A DNA stretch of 64,000 nt from Roseovarius nubinhibens ISM (GCF_000152625.1 NZ_CH724156.1:8966-72965); one strand, 5' to 3'; positions 1 through 7,969 are shown, numbered from the stretch's first letter. Notes: generated from the sequence alone by a model not told the origin. Program-made: numbers and translations.

Positions 1-33
1 TCACCCGACCTCAGATCACGTCAACCAGACAGG

Positions 34-303
34 TTACTTGAGCTGGCTGTCTTTCGAGCCGCGCCGGTTGATGCCGCCGCGCGGGGTGGCCTGAGCCTGC
101 CGGTCGCTGGCGCAATCGATGCAGAGCTTGACGCCCGGAATGGCCTCACGGCGGGCCAGAGGGATCTCTTCTTCGCATTCGGCGCAATGGGTCAGGCTCT
201 CGCCCTGCGGCTGTTTGCGCGCCTTGAGCCGGGCGAGCTCATCTGAAATGGAGGCTTCGATCTGTTCGCTGACCGCGCCATCGCGGGACCATACACCGGC
301 CAT
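34..303 (-). CDS. DksA/TraR-family zinc-finger protein
   Basis: An 89-aa protein. Its second half carries a four-cysteine zinc finger (CAEC about residues 40-43 and CIDC about 60-63), with the helical N-terminal stretch rich in Glu/Arg seen in short DksA/TraR C4-type proteins (YbiI-like). Members of this family bind the secondary channel of RNA polymerase or have unknown roles; at 89 aa this lacks the long coiled coil of full DksA, so ppGpp-cofactor activity cannot be assumed. The gene stands alone, downstream of the lipoprotein hydrolase on the same strand with a 57-nt gap. Confidence 0.8.
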   Translation of the reverse strand: MAGVWSRDGAVSEQIEASISDELARLKARKQPQGESLTHCAECEEEIPLARREAIPGVKLCIDCASDRQAQATPRGGINRRGSKDSQLK

Positions 304-360
304 CGCTCATCTCCTGATCATCACGGGTCTCACCGGCGACCGCCACGGGGATTTAAACCC

Positions 361-1401
361 TTAGGGCGTTGCCTTGAGCACCATATAATCCCCGAACCGT
401 CCGCCGCCAGCCCCGGCCTGTTCGATCATGCCGCGCACGACGCCCACCGCCAGTGGCGAGGTGACCGCCACCGAATGCTTGAGAGGATCGCTGCCCTCGC
501 CGCCAAGCTCGGTGAAATCCAGAAGCGAGACATTGAGCCCCTTGACCTGTTCGGCACTGTCGAGCCGCCCCAGACGCGCCTTGCGCCCGGTGATAAAGCT
601 GATCAGGCCCAGCGCACGGTCCTCGCGCGAGGTGAAGATCACGAAGGGCTGCGGCAGCGTGCCGATCGCCTCGGCCTGTTTGCGGAAAAGATCGGGGTCG
701 ATGTCGGGCGACATGAGGGCGACGCCGCTGATCCGCGACAAGAGCCGCTTGTCGCCGCGCAGTGCCGCCTGTCGCAGAACTTCCATCGTCAGATGCGCGC
801 CCATGGAATGCGCAAGGATGAAAACCTTGTCATTGCCCTGGCTCAACAGGCGCAGGGTTTCCTCCATGTCGTCGCGGGCAAAGAGCACGGAATCGCGGTC
901 ATAGGCATAGCCGCGCGGATCGCCCGCCGAGGGCCAGGAATAGAGCGCCGCGGGCGCGGTGACGCCGAAATCATTCTTGATCTGGGCAAAGCGGTAGAGC
1001 GCATCCGAGAGCGTGTTGTTATAGCCATGCACGAAGAGCACGGTTTCGCTTTCGCCCGGCTTGCGACGGCGCAGCAGGTCGTTGCGCATTGCCGCGCCGC
1101 TGGCGAAATGGCGGCTCTCGGTGATCACGAAATCGGTGTTGGCGTCGGGCGTGTCATCGGGCCATTCGATCTGGCCAATCTTATGGGTCGGCGGCACGCT
1201 CACCGTCATGCCGACGAAATTGAGCTTGGTCGGGCGTTTCTCGCCAAAGCTGTTGCCCGGCTCGCGCAGATTGCGCTGTGTCGCGACATAGATCTGCTGC
1301 TGTTGCGCCGCCGGGCTCGGCGGGGCGACCCGCGCGACCGGACGCTCGCCACAGCCAGCGAGGCCGATACTCAGACATGCCAAAACAAGTGTCAGACGCA
1401 C
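361..1401 (-). CDS. Alpha/beta-hydrolase lipoprotein (DUF900-like)
   Basis: A 346-aa protein. The N-terminus is a lipoprotein signal with lipobox LAGC, so the protein is probably anchored to a membrane facing the periplasm. The body is an alpha/beta-hydrolase of the DUF900 type: an oxyanion/fold segment VLFVHGYNN and the nucleophile elbow AHSMGA (Ser nucleophile). I chose a GTG start at 1401 because a GGGGG Shine-Dalgarno lies 8 nt upstream and the signal peptide then begins MRLTLVLAC; a TTG at 1416 is also open. It follows rpoH but is separated by a strong terminator, so it probably has its own promoter or read-through. The substrate is unknown. Confidence 0.8.
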   Translation of the reverse strand: MRLTLVLACLSIGLAGCGERPVARVAPPSPAAQQQQIYVATQRNLREPGNSFGEKRPTKLNFVGMTVSVPPTHKIGQIEWPDDTPDANTDFVITESRHFASGAAMRNDLLRRRKPGESETVLFVHGYNNTLSDALYRFAQIKNDFGVTAPAALYSWPSAGDPRGYAYDRDSVLFARDDMEETLRLLSQGNDKVFILAHSMGAHLTMEVLRQAALRGDKRLLSRISGVALMSPDIDPDLFRKQAEAIGTLPQPFVIFTSREDRALGLISFITGRKARLGRLDSAEQVKGLNVSLLDFTELGGEGSDPLKHSVAVTSPLAVGVVRGMIEQAGAGGGRFGDYMVLKATP

Positions 1402-1416
1402 CCGGTAATCCCCCAA

Positions 1417-1449
1417 GAAAAATCCCGTCCCCCGGGCTGGGGGACGGGA
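1417..1449 (-). terminator. Rho-independent terminator of rpoH
   Basis: A perfect 11-bp stem (TCCCGTCCCCC at 1423-1433 pairing with 1439-1449) with a 5-nt loop. Reading the minus strand, it is followed by TTTTTCTT. It lies 43 nt past the rpoH stop codon and just before the next gene, so it is expected to end the rpoH transcript. Confidence 0.85.
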
Positions 1450-1491
1450 CTATAGTCTTGGCGTAGTCTGCCGATCCGGTCAAGGCGACGA

Positions 1492-2388
1492 TCAGGCCGG
1501 GGTTAACATCCCCCGCTCCTGCGCGAGGCTGCGCATGCGTTTTTGCAGCTTCTCGAAGGCGCGGACCTCGATCTGACGGATGCGTTCGCGGCTCACCCCA
1601 TATTCGGTGCTGAGATCCTCGAGCGTCACCGTCTCGTCATTGAGGCGGCGTTGCGACAGGATGTCCTTTTCGCGGTCGTTGAGCACATCCATCGCCTCGG
1701 TCAGCAGTTCGAGACGGGTTTCCATCTCGTTGCGCTTCTCATAATCGCCCGCCTGATCGGCATCCTCATCCTCGAGCCAATCCTGCCATTGCATCGTGCC
1801 CTCGCCTTCCGAGCCGACGGTGGCATTGAGCGAGGCATCGCCGCCCGACATGCGCCGGTTCATCGAGATCACCTCATCCTCGGTCACGCCGAGATCGGTG
1901 GCGATCCGCTTGACGTTGTCGGGATGCATGTCGCCCTCTTCGAGCGCGCCGATGCGGGCCTTGGCCTTGCGCAGGTTGAAGAAAAGCTTCTTCTGGGCGC
2001 TGGTGGTGCCGAGTTTGACCATCGACCAGCTGCGCAGGATGTATTCCTGAATGCTGGCGCGGATCCACCACATCGCATAGGTGGCGAGGCGGAAGCCTTT
2101 TTCCGGGTCAAAGCGTTTCACCGCCTGCATCAGGCCGACATTGGCCTCGGAAATGACTTCGGCCTGCGGCAGGCCGTAGCCGCGATAGCCCATGGCGATC
2201 TTGGCCGCGAGCCGCAGGTGGCTTGTGACCATCCGATGCGCCGCCTCGGTGTCCTGTTTTTCGACCCAGGCCTTGGCCAGCATATATTCTTCTTCCGGCT
2301 CAAGGAGCGGGAATTTGCGGATTTCCTGCAGATAGCGGTTGAGCCCGCCTTCCGGCGTCGGTGCCGGCAGATTTGCATAATTGCTCAT
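1492..2388 (-). CDS. rpoH: RNA polymerase sigma factor RpoH (sigma-32)
   Basis: The heat-shock sigma factor, 298 aa, normal family length. Region 2 is evident (about residues 50-120, with SEANVGLMQAVKRFDPEKGFRLATYAMWWIR spanning 2.1-2.4), followed by the diagnostic RpoH box QKKLFFNLR (about 132-140), which separates it from RpoD, and a region 4 helix-turn-helix near 250-280 (YGVSRERIRQIE). It directs RNA polymerase to chaperone and protease promoters. An RpoH-like promoter upstream (2434-2462) suggests positive autoregulation, and a strong terminator follows. Several Rhodobacteraceae carry two RpoH paralogues; which one this is cannot be told from the window. Confidence 0.97.
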   Translation of the reverse strand: MSNYANLPAPTPEGGLNRYLQEIRKFPLLEPEEEYMLAKAWVEKQDTEAAHRMVTSHLRLAAKIAMGYRGYGLPQAEVISEANVGLMQAVKRFDPEKGFRLATYAMWWIRASIQEYILRSWSMVKLGTTSAQKKLFFNLRKAKARIGALEEGDMHPDNVKRIATDLGVTEDEVISMNRRMSGGDASLNATVGSEGEGTMQWQDWLEDEDADQAGDYEKRNEMETRLELLTEAMDVLNDREKDILSQRRLNDETVTLEDLSTEYGVSRERIRQIEVRAFEKLQKRMRSLAQERGMLTPA

Positions 2389-2433
2389 GTTTCTGTCCCC
2401 TCTTTGCCCCTTAAGTTAAGGGAGTTAACATTC

Positions 2434-2462
2434 AGATAGGGTCGCCCTTGGGCCGGTTCAAG
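2434..2462 (-). promoter_or_regulatory. RpoH-type promoter of rpoH
   Basis: On the minus strand, CTTGAA (2457-2462) and CTATCT (2434-2439) are separated by exactly 17 nt. This matches the alphaproteobacterial RpoH promoter form CTTG...CTATAT more closely than a housekeeping promoter. The predicted start is about 40 nt upstream of the rpoH ATG. A 13-bp palindrome CCTTAAGTTAAGG (2409-2421) lies in the predicted leader. Confidence 0.6.
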
Positions 2463-2565
2463 CCACTTAAGCGCGAAAGCTGAAGACAATATGAACCGCG
2501 CCCCGCCGTTTGGCGAGCTTTGCCGTCTTGCCTCACGCAGACGTGCGAATGATGTCAATCCGGGC

Positions 2566-3591
2566 TCAGCCCCGCAGCGCGGCCAAGAGCCCCGCCATAT
2601 CCTCAGGCAAACGCGCGTCAAAGCGCAGAGGTTCCCCGCTGGCCGGGTGGATCACCCCGAGATGGCCCGCGTGAAGCGCCTGACGGTTGAACGTGGCCAG
2701 CGTCTCGGCCGCCTCGGCGGAAAACCCGCGTTTCGGCAATCCGCGCCGCCCGCCATAGACCGGATCGCCCAAGAGGCCATGCCCGGCATAGGCGAGATGG
2801 ACGCGGATCTGATGGGTGCGCCCGGTTTCGAGACGGCATTCAATGAGCGCGACCGAGGCCGGATCGCCCAGCCGTTCGGTCACCTGGGCCCGCGTCACCG
2901 CATGTTTGCCGCCGTCAAACAGCACCGCCTGTTTTTGGCGATCGGTGCGGTGGCGGGCGAGCTGTGTGGTGATGCGCAGCACATTGCCCGGCTCGAACCC
3001 GACGCCGCGCAACCCGCCGAGACGCGGATCGGCCGCATCGGGCACGCCATAGACGATGGCCTGATAGACCCGCTCGGCACTATGGGCCTCGAACTGCGCG
3101 GCAAGCCCGTGATGCGCCTGATCGCTCTTGGCCACCACCAAAAGCCCGCTTGTGTCCTTGTCGATCCGGTGCACGATGCCGGGGCGACGCACGCCCCCCA
3201 CCCCCGACAGATCGCCGCCGCAATGGTGCAGGAGCGCATTGACCAGCGTGCCGCGCGGCGTGCCCGGCGCGGGATGGACGACCATGCCCGCGGGCTTGTT
3301 CACCACCAGCAGATCCGCGTCCTCATAGACGATGTCGAGCGGGATGTTCTCGGGCAGGATGTCGCTTTCTTCGGCCACGGGCACGGTGATCACCACCTCG
3401 TCGCCCTCGGCCACCCGCGATTTCACATCGCGCGCCTCGGCCCCGTTGACCGAGACCGCCCCCTCTTCCACCAGACGTGCAAGCCGGGTGCGCGACAGAT
3501 GGGCCTCCTCTGGCACATCGCGCGAAAGCGCCTTATCAAGGCGCGGCGGCGGATTGGCCGCGATTGTAAAGACAACTTGCGTGGATGCCAT
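2566..3591 (-). CDS. rluD: RluA-family 23S rRNA pseudouridine synthase (RluD-like)
   Basis: A 341-aa protein with an N-terminal S4 RNA-binding domain (about residues 15-75; RLARLVEEGAVSVNG) and a pseudouridine synthase catalytic domain containing HRIDKDTSGLLV, whose Asp is the catalytic nucleophile, and the later ETGRTHQIRVHL motif. It isomerises uridines in 23S rRNA, most likely in helix 69 if a true RluD. I prefer the ATG at 3591, which has GAGGAG 8 nt upstream; a GTG at 3600 is also in frame. The ATG shares the palindrome CCATGG with the start codon of the divergent membrane protein, so each gene's ribosome-binding site and promoter must lie inside the other gene. Confidence 0.92.
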   Translation of the reverse strand: MASTQVVFTIAANPPPRLDKALSRDVPEEAHLSRTRLARLVEEGAVSVNGAEARDVKSRVAEGDEVVITVPVAEESDILPENIPLDIVYEDADLLVVNKPAGMVVHPAPGTPRGTLVNALLHHCGGDLSGVGGVRRPGIVHRIDKDTSGLLVVAKSDQAHHGLAAQFEAHSAERVYQAIVYGVPDAADPRLGGLRGVGFEPGNVLRITTQLARHRTDRQKQAVLFDGGKHAVTRAQVTERLGDPASVALIECRLETGRTHQIRVHLAYAGHGLLGDPVYGGRRGLPKRGFSAEAAETLATFNRQALHAGHLGVIHPASGEPLRFDARLPEDMAGLLAALRG

Positions 3592-3916
3592 GGACGACAC
3601 TCCTCAGCCGGTCGATCCGGCGACTTTGAAATATCTGCGCCTGTTGGTGACAGTGCTGACGGTTGTGACGATAGTGGGCCTTCTAGTGATCATCGCCCTG
3701 TTTGTCATCAGGTTCTCGTCCCTTGGCGAGGACCGCGCCGCGCCCAGCCCCGGATTTCCCACCGAGCTTGCCCTGCCCGCGGGCGAAACCGCCTCGGCCA
3801 TCACGCGCGGCGACGGCTGGATCGCCGTTGTAACACAGGCGGGGCACATCCTGATCCTCGATGAAACAGGCCAAGACATCCTGCAGGAGATCGACGTCCC
3901 CGCCACGCGCGAGTGA
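3590..3916 (+). CDS. Small single-pass membrane protein (DUF6476-like)
   Basis: A 108-aa protein with one strong transmembrane helix (about residues 18-41) and a small C-terminal domain of about 60 aa with beta-rich character (GWIAVVTQAGHILILDE). It resembles the DUF6476 family of Rhodobacteraceae, which has no known function. The start is the ATG within CCATGG at 3589-3592, head-to-head with rluD; only a weak GGA precedes it. The open frame extends upstream but that part is antisense to rluD and looks spurious. Confidence 0.75.
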   Translation: MDDTPQPVDPATLKYLRLLVTVLTVVTIVGLLVIIALFVIRFSSLGEDRAAPSPGFPTELALPAGETASAITRGDGWIAVVTQAGHILILDETGQDILQEIDVPATRE

Positions 3917-3963
3917 GGCCCAGAAGGGCATCATATCAGGGCTGATCGACAGGGGGAGAAGTG

Positions 3964-4040
3964 GTACCGCCTCCCCGGCTTGAACGGGGGACCTCTAGAT
4001 CCACAATCTAGCGCTCTAACCAACTGAGCTAAGGCGGCAC
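3964..4040 (-). tRNA. tRNA-His (anticodon GTG)
   Basis: Reading the minus strand, a complete cloverleaf can be drawn: acceptor TGCCGCC/GGCGGTA, D-arm AGCTCAGTTGGTTAGAGC, anticodon loop TTGTGGA with anticodon GTG flanked by a CTAGA/TCTAG stem, and a TTCAAGC T-loop. The extra G at position -1 (4040) opposite C73 is the tRNA-His identity element. No genomic CCA tail follows, so CCA must be added after transcription. Confidence 0.95.
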
Positions 4041-4229
4041 TGGGGGGCGATTTAGCTGGCCCGTTGCGCGAATGCAAGAGGTCTTGCGCGGGAAATTCTC
4101 ATCTTCTGTCGGGAAATTTCCGCAGGCCCGGTCTGGCCCTCGCCCCGGCCGCATCGGACAAACTGCGCTTGCCGCTTGTCAAACCTTGGGCAAAAGTTTA
4201 CCTCACGCGGCACAAGTGCGGAGAGACCC

Positions 4230-4415
4230 ATGGGCATCAATACAGAACGCGACATCGAAGCCAACCTGCAGATCGGCCCGACCGACGCCGGCATGGTCCG
4301 CCTGTTCATCGCGGCGGATGACATTGAGATCCCGATGGATTTCTCGCCCGAAGAGGCCGAAGAAATCGCCGGTGAGATCCTCGCCGCCGCCAAGGCCGCC
4401 GCTGCCGCGGGCTAA
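4230..4415 (+). CDS. Small conserved acidic protein (DUF6324-like)
   Basis: A 61-aa protein with acidic, alanine-rich C-terminus (DFSPEEAEEIAGEILAAAKAAAAAG). I place the start at the ATG at 4230, preceded by GGAGAG 5 nt upstream; a longer frame from 4176 lacks support. It looks like the DUF6324 family found in Rhodobacteraceae, a guess from memory. It is convergent with mmcB, with only 6 nt between stop codons. Function unknown. Confidence 0.65.
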   Translation: MGINTERDIEANLQIGPTDAGMVRLFIAADDIEIPMDFSPEEAEEIAGEILAAAKAAAAAG

Positions 4416-4421
4416 ACCCGA

Positions 4422-4880
4422 TCAGATCCTCGGATCGCGCAACGCCTGAAGCCGCTGGGCGGCATGGCGGGCGAATTTGCGTGTGAGCGCGCTGCGCCGC
4501 GCGCCGGGCAGTTTATGCTCGGGCGCCATGCGCAGGATCTCGGCATTATAGGCGTCCGCAATGATAAGCCCGGTGCCCTCGGGCAGCAGATCGGTGGGAA
4601 AAGCCTCGTCCACCGCCCAGAAATAGCGGTCGCACCATTCGAGATAGCCATCCCATTTCCGGTCGGTCTGAAAATCGACGCGGCTTGATTTGCACTCGAT
4701 CACCCATATCTCGCCCTTTGGGCCGAGCGCCATGACATCGACGCGCTTGCCCCGCTCGGGCACGAATTCTTCGACCGAGGCGAAGCCATGGCCGCGCAGA
4801 TGGCGGCAGACCCCCCGGGCCAGGGCCTGACCGGGTTGCAGCACGGGAACAGAGGCAAGGATGGCATCGCGATCAGACAT
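4422..4880 (-). CDS. mmcB: MmcB-family DNA repair putative nuclease
   Basis: A 152-aa protein. It shows a PD-(D/E)xK-type nuclease core: Asp48 in KRVDVMAL, and Glu62-Cys-Lys64 in VIECKSSRVDF, followed by the conserved DRKWDGYLEWCDRYFWAV stretch that is typical of MmcB. In Caulobacter MmcB is a DNA-repair protein of the mitomycin C response; the biochemical activity is inferred from the fold. It is monocistronic here, divergent from the membrane coiled-coil gene. I see no clear LexA box in the 170-nt upstream region. Confidence 0.85.
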   Translation of the reverse strand: MSDRDAILASVPVLQPGQALARGVCRHLRGHGFASVEEFVPERGKRVDVMALGPKGEIWVIECKSSRVDFQTDRKWDGYLEWCDRYFWAVDEAFPTDLLPEGTGLIIADAYNAEILRMAPEHKLPGARRSALTRKFARHAAQRLQALRDPRI

Positions 4881-5053
4881 GACCCCAATATGAACGAAGC
4901 GGGAACATTTTCAACCCCTGCCCCTGCGTCGCGCCGCTTTGACAGGTCCGAAATCCTGCCTATGGTGGTTGGGGCCGCTGCGAAATCCTTAACGCCATGC
5001 GGATCCGACCATTTATCACCGCGTTTCATTGCCATGAGAAAGGCCCTTTCCCG

Positions 5054-6379
5054 ATGACCAGACCCACCCCCGATCCCGACAGAAGCGGCGGGCGCGATCT
5101 GCGCATGGCGCGCGAGCTTGAGGGCCATGTCACCTGGCTCGGCACGTTTTCCGGCACGGCGCTCGGCGTGCTCTCCGTGGCCTCCGGCATCTATACCTAT
5201 CTCGGGGTGTCGTCGCTTCTCGATGACAATGGCGCGATGTCGGTTTTCGCCGCCATCGCCTATTCCGTGGCGGTTTCGGTCGGTATTTTCGTCTTTTGGT
5301 CCTATCTTCTGCGGCTCTTCCCGGCGGTGCGCACAGCGCAAGCGCGGGTGGCGTTGCTCGGGGCGATGGGGCTTGGCTCGGTGGCGATCATTGCCATGTC
5401 GAGCTGGCTCAACGCGGCGGCGCTGGCGGGATCGGCGGCGGTGGAACAGCATCTGGCCAAGACCGTGCAGGATTATCAAACCAGCCTTGAGCGGGCCCAT
5501 GAGGTTGCCCTGACCGGTCAGGCGCTGGAACGCGATGTGGCGCGGGTGCGCCAGAGTTTCGAGGATCTGAGCGAACAGGAGGCCACCGGCGATCTGTCGG
5601 GGCTGGCCGGGCGTGGCGCGGTGTTCCGGGTGCTCCGGCAAAAAGCCGCCGAGCTGTCGGCGCTCGAGGCGCAGATTGCCAGCCAGACCCCGCGCGTCAA
5701 TGACGCCTTTTCCGAGGGCAACGCGATCCTGAGCCGGATGCGCGCGCTCACCGTCGAGCAAGGCCCGGTCGAGGCCCGGTCGGTCGAGTTTTCCGAGGCC
5801 GCCGTGCGGCTGCAGGGGCTGATCACCCAGATGCGGCAACTGACGGTCGCGCCGCTGGTCGAACGCGCGGCGCAGGATCTCGCGGCCTCGGTGGTGCTGC
5901 CCGAGCTCGACAGCCGCAGCGCCGAGGGCCGCAATGATCAGGCCGCGACGATCAAATCGGTGCTCGAGGTTCTGGGCCAGCGGGCCGCCACGCTTGAACG
6001 TGCGGCGCAGGAGGTGAGCGCCCTGCCCGCCGCGCCCGAGGTGACCTATACGCCGGTGTCCTCCGCCGATGCGGTGATCCTCTATGCGCGCAATTTCATC
6101 CCCTCCTGGGCCGGGGCCATCGCCATCGACCTGCTGCCGGCGGTGCTCGTCTTTATTCTCGCGATCACGCAATCGGCGATCCGGCAGGGCCGCGACGGGG
6201 CCTCGGTCGAGGACACGATGACCCTGTCGGAGCTGCGTGCCGCCTTGCGGGCCGCGCGGGATGTGGATCTCGCCTTTGATGCCGAGCACCTGCCCGAGAC
6301 GCGCAAGCCGCCCGAGGCCGAGAGCGCCAAAGAGACCCCGAGCGCCGAGGTCAAACCGTTTTCGGGATCGACGGGATGA
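5054..6379 (+). CDS. Membrane protein with periplasmic-scale coiled coil, unknown function
   Basis: A 441-aa protein I cannot assign to a named family. Predicted helices: TM at about 29-50, 62-84 and 99-126, then a long Ala/Gln/Glu-rich coiled-coil region (about 130-330), a fourth TM (about 350-375) and a charged C-terminal tail. The ATG at 5054 is used because the upstream extension is not credible; CCCTTTCCCG in front gives no good Shine-Dalgarno. Its stop overlaps the start of the ClpP-like gene (ATGA), so the two are probably translated together and may form a membrane complex in which this protein acts as scaffold or adaptor. That role is inference. Confidence 0.75.
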   Translation: MTRPTPDPDRSGGRDLRMARELEGHVTWLGTFSGTALGVLSVASGIYTYLGVSSLLDDNGAMSVFAAIAYSVAVSVGIFVFWSYLLRLFPAVRTAQARVALLGAMGLGSVAIIAMSSWLNAAALAGSAAVEQHLAKTVQDYQTSLERAHEVALTGQALERDVARVRQSFEDLSEQEATGDLSGLAGRGAVFRVLRQKAAELSALEAQIASQTPRVNDAFSEGNAILSRMRALTVEQGPVEARSVEFSEAAVRLQGLITQMRQLTVAPLVERAAQDLAASVVLPELDSRSAEGRNDQAATIKSVLEVLGQRAATLERAAQEVSALPAAPEVTYTPVSSADAVILYARNFIPSWAGAIAIDLLPAVLVFILAITQSAIRQGRDGASVEDTMTLSELRAALRAARDVDLAFDAEHLPETRKPPEAESAKETPSAEVKPFSGSTG

Positions 6380-7164
6380 GTGCACCGCCCGATCTAGAGA
6401 CAGAGGCCACGCAAGAGCCCGAGGTGACGAGCCCACCGCTGGTGGCGCGGATCCTGACTGGGGTTCTGGTCTTGCAGCTGGGGCTGGGCGGGCTGCTGGT
6501 GCTGGGCGATGTGCAGATCGGTGCCTTTCCGGGATTTGGCCCGGAGGCGCCGCCGCTCAGCGATCCGGTGCGCCCCGGCGATCAACGCCGGGTCTTTCGC
6601 CCTGACCGCGACCGCCCGGGGACCCAGCCGGCGCGCCCGCCCGGCGATATTCCAGCGCGACTGACGCTAGACCAGATCGAGGGGACGACCTATCGGCTCG
6701 AGGGCGAGATTGCCCCGGGCGACGCGGCGCGGATGATCGAGCGGCTGGCGTCGCTCACACCGGCGGCAGAGCGCCTTGTGCTGCAATCCCCCGGCGGGGT
6801 GGTGCAGGAGGCGCTGGCGCTTGGGCGGCATATCCGAGAGGCGGGCCTCACCACGCAGATGCTCGCCGGTGAGTTCTGCTATTCCGCCTGCCCTTACGTG
6901 CTTGCCGCGGGCGCCACCCGCGACATTGACGACACGGCCCAAGTGGGTGTGCATCAACATTATTTCGGCGAGAGCACCATCCTGCCCGCGGCCTTTGCCG
7001 TCGAGGATATTCAGACCGGTCAGGGCGAGGTCGTGGGTTATCTCGTCGAGATGGGGATCGATCTGCGGGTCATGCAGCATGCGCTCACCACGCCGCCGGA
7101 CGAAATCTATGTGCTCTTGCCCGAAGAGCTGCGCGACTACGGATTTATCGCCGACACAAATTAG
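6376..7164 (+). CDS. Membrane-anchored ClpP-like protein (COG3904-like)
   Basis: A 262-aa protein. One N-terminal TM helix (about 23-44) and a proline-rich linker (about 55-95) precede a ClpP/crotonase-like domain. In that domain QSPGGVVQEALALG matches the ClpP oxyanion-loop region, Ser170 in EFCYSACPYVLAAG sits at the nucleophile position, and His193 in VGVHQHYF is at the ClpP His position. With a non-cleaved anchor the domain should face the periplasm. Family members (COG3904) are annotated as ClpP-like without biochemical proof. It overlaps the preceding gene by ATGA. It could be a true serine peptidase or a non-catalytic relative; the Asp of the triad is not identified. Confidence 0.75.
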   Translation: MSAPPDLETEATQEPEVTSPPLVARILTGVLVLQLGLGGLLVLGDVQIGAFPGFGPEAPPLSDPVRPGDQRRVFRPDRDRPGTQPARPPGDIPARLTLDQIEGTTYRLEGEIAPGDAARMIERLASLTPAAERLVLQSPGGVVQEALALGRHIREAGLTTQMLAGEFCYSACPYVLAAGATRDIDDTAQVGVHQHYFGESTILPAAFAVEDIQTGQGEVVGYLVEMGIDLRVMQHALTTPPDEIYVLLPEELRDYGFIADTN

Positions 7165-7199
7165 CACCCTTGTCGTGGCCCCTCGAGCACCCTAAGTAG

Positions 7200-7372
7200 G
7201 GCTGTGGCGGGTGCTGCCCTTCTCGTGAACGGTTGCATTCCGGTGGCCTTAAGCAATTCCGAGGGAGCTGGCTCTGTCCGAGCCCTGGTTCGGTTACCCG
7301 GCGCCCACCTGTATATACAGGTCCTCGGGAATGAGATAACCAAACGGTCGCGTGCGGGCCCGCCACATTACC
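7200..7372 (+). ncRNA. ssrS: Probable 6S RNA (SsrS)
   Basis: There is no plausible coding frame here, but extended secondary structure is present. A perfect closing stem GTGGCGGG (7204-7211) pairs with CCCGCCAC (7359-7366). An inner stem TTCCGAGG pairs with CCTCGGGAA (one bulge), and local hairpins include the 16-nt palindrome ACCTGTATATACAGGT (7307-7322). A Rho-independent terminator follows at 7383-7407. Size (about 170 nt), a long rod-like fold and internal motifs such as GGTGGCCTTAAGC remind me of alphaproteobacterial 6S RNA, which binds RNA polymerase holoenzyme. I could not check this against a covariance model; another structured small RNA is possible. Confidence 0.55.
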
Positions 7373-7382
7373 GCAAACATGA

Positions 7383-7407
7383 AGAGACCCCCTCGCGGGG
7401 GTCTTTT
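7383..7407 (+). terminator. Rho-independent terminator after the structured RNA
   Basis: AGACCCCC (7385-7392) pairs with GGGGGTCT (7397-7404) around a TCGC loop and runs into TTTT. It ends the plus-strand small RNA and sits 30 nt before the stop codon of the convergent membrane protein gene. Confidence 0.85.
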
Positions 7408-7437
7408 GCGTTTCAGCCTCTGGTGAAAGCGGTGGGA

Positions 7438-7764
7438 TTAGCGGCGCAGGCCGGGCTTGCGGGACTGATCAGCGCGCACGCGGATGGCGATCATCTCTTG
7501 GTCCATCCGGGGGTGGCGATGGCCGCCACGCGGCTCGTCATCATCGTCATCGGTGCCGCCCGCGCTGATCGCGGCTTGCAGTCCCGAGAACACCGCGCCA
7601 TTGCCGAGCCACAGCGGCACAAGCGCCAGCCAGCCAATGTCGGACTGCTGGATCGCGCCCCGGAGACCGGCCACATCGAACCACAGCGCCATGGCCAAAA
7701 ACACCCCCGCAGCGGCAAAGCCGATCAGGATCGTGGTTTTGTAGGCGCGCAGCGGTTCTGGCAT
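7438..7764 (-). CDS. Small two-TM membrane protein, unknown
   Basis: A 108-aa protein with two predicted TM helices (about residues 8-28 and 44-64), a short acidic run DDDDDE and a basic C-terminus. The start at 7764 is chosen because GGGGGGAA lies 8 nt upstream; the frame extends 13 codons further without a ribosome-binding site. I do not recognise a family. It lies alone between the probable 6S RNA and nusB, on the same strand as nusB but beyond the nusB terminator. Confidence 0.65.
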   Translation of the reverse strand: MPEPLRAYKTTILIGFAAAGVFLAMALWFDVAGLRGAIQQSDIGWLALVPLWLGNGAVFSGLQAAISAGGTDDDDDEPRGGHRHPRMDQEMIAIRVRADQSRKPGLRR

Positions 7765-7904
7765 GAACGATTCCCCCCATTTCAGATAAAAACTATAGCG
7801 CATCGTTTCCGGGTCTCAAGCCGGATGAGCCATTTTCCGCAGGTCTTTCCCCTGTCTTGCGCAATTAATGCAAAGCCGGGTCGCGCGGCCCCTGACAACT
7901 GCCC

Positions 7905-7943
7905 AAAAAAAAAGCGCGCAGGTCAAACCTTGCGCGCTTTTTC
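7905..7943 (-). terminator. Rho-independent terminator of the ribB-ribH-nusB operon
   Basis: Reading the minus strand, GCGCGCAAGG and CCTGCGCGC form a stem with a short loop, preceded by AAAAA and followed by eight T. It lies 27 nt past the nusB stop. Confidence 0.9.
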
Positions 7944-7969
7944 TATGTCATCAGAGGGGGTAACCCGGC

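Noticed and set aside
2409..2428. TTAA clusters upstream of rpoH as a CtrA site
   Set aside because: The spacings between TTAA copies are 1, 5 and 10 nt, not 7. Only the palindrome itself is noted.
7200..7407. SRP RNA, tmRNA or RNase P RNA
   Set aside because: The SRP tetraloop core, a tag-peptide frame and the RNase P conserved blocks are not seen; the size and rod shape fit 6S better.
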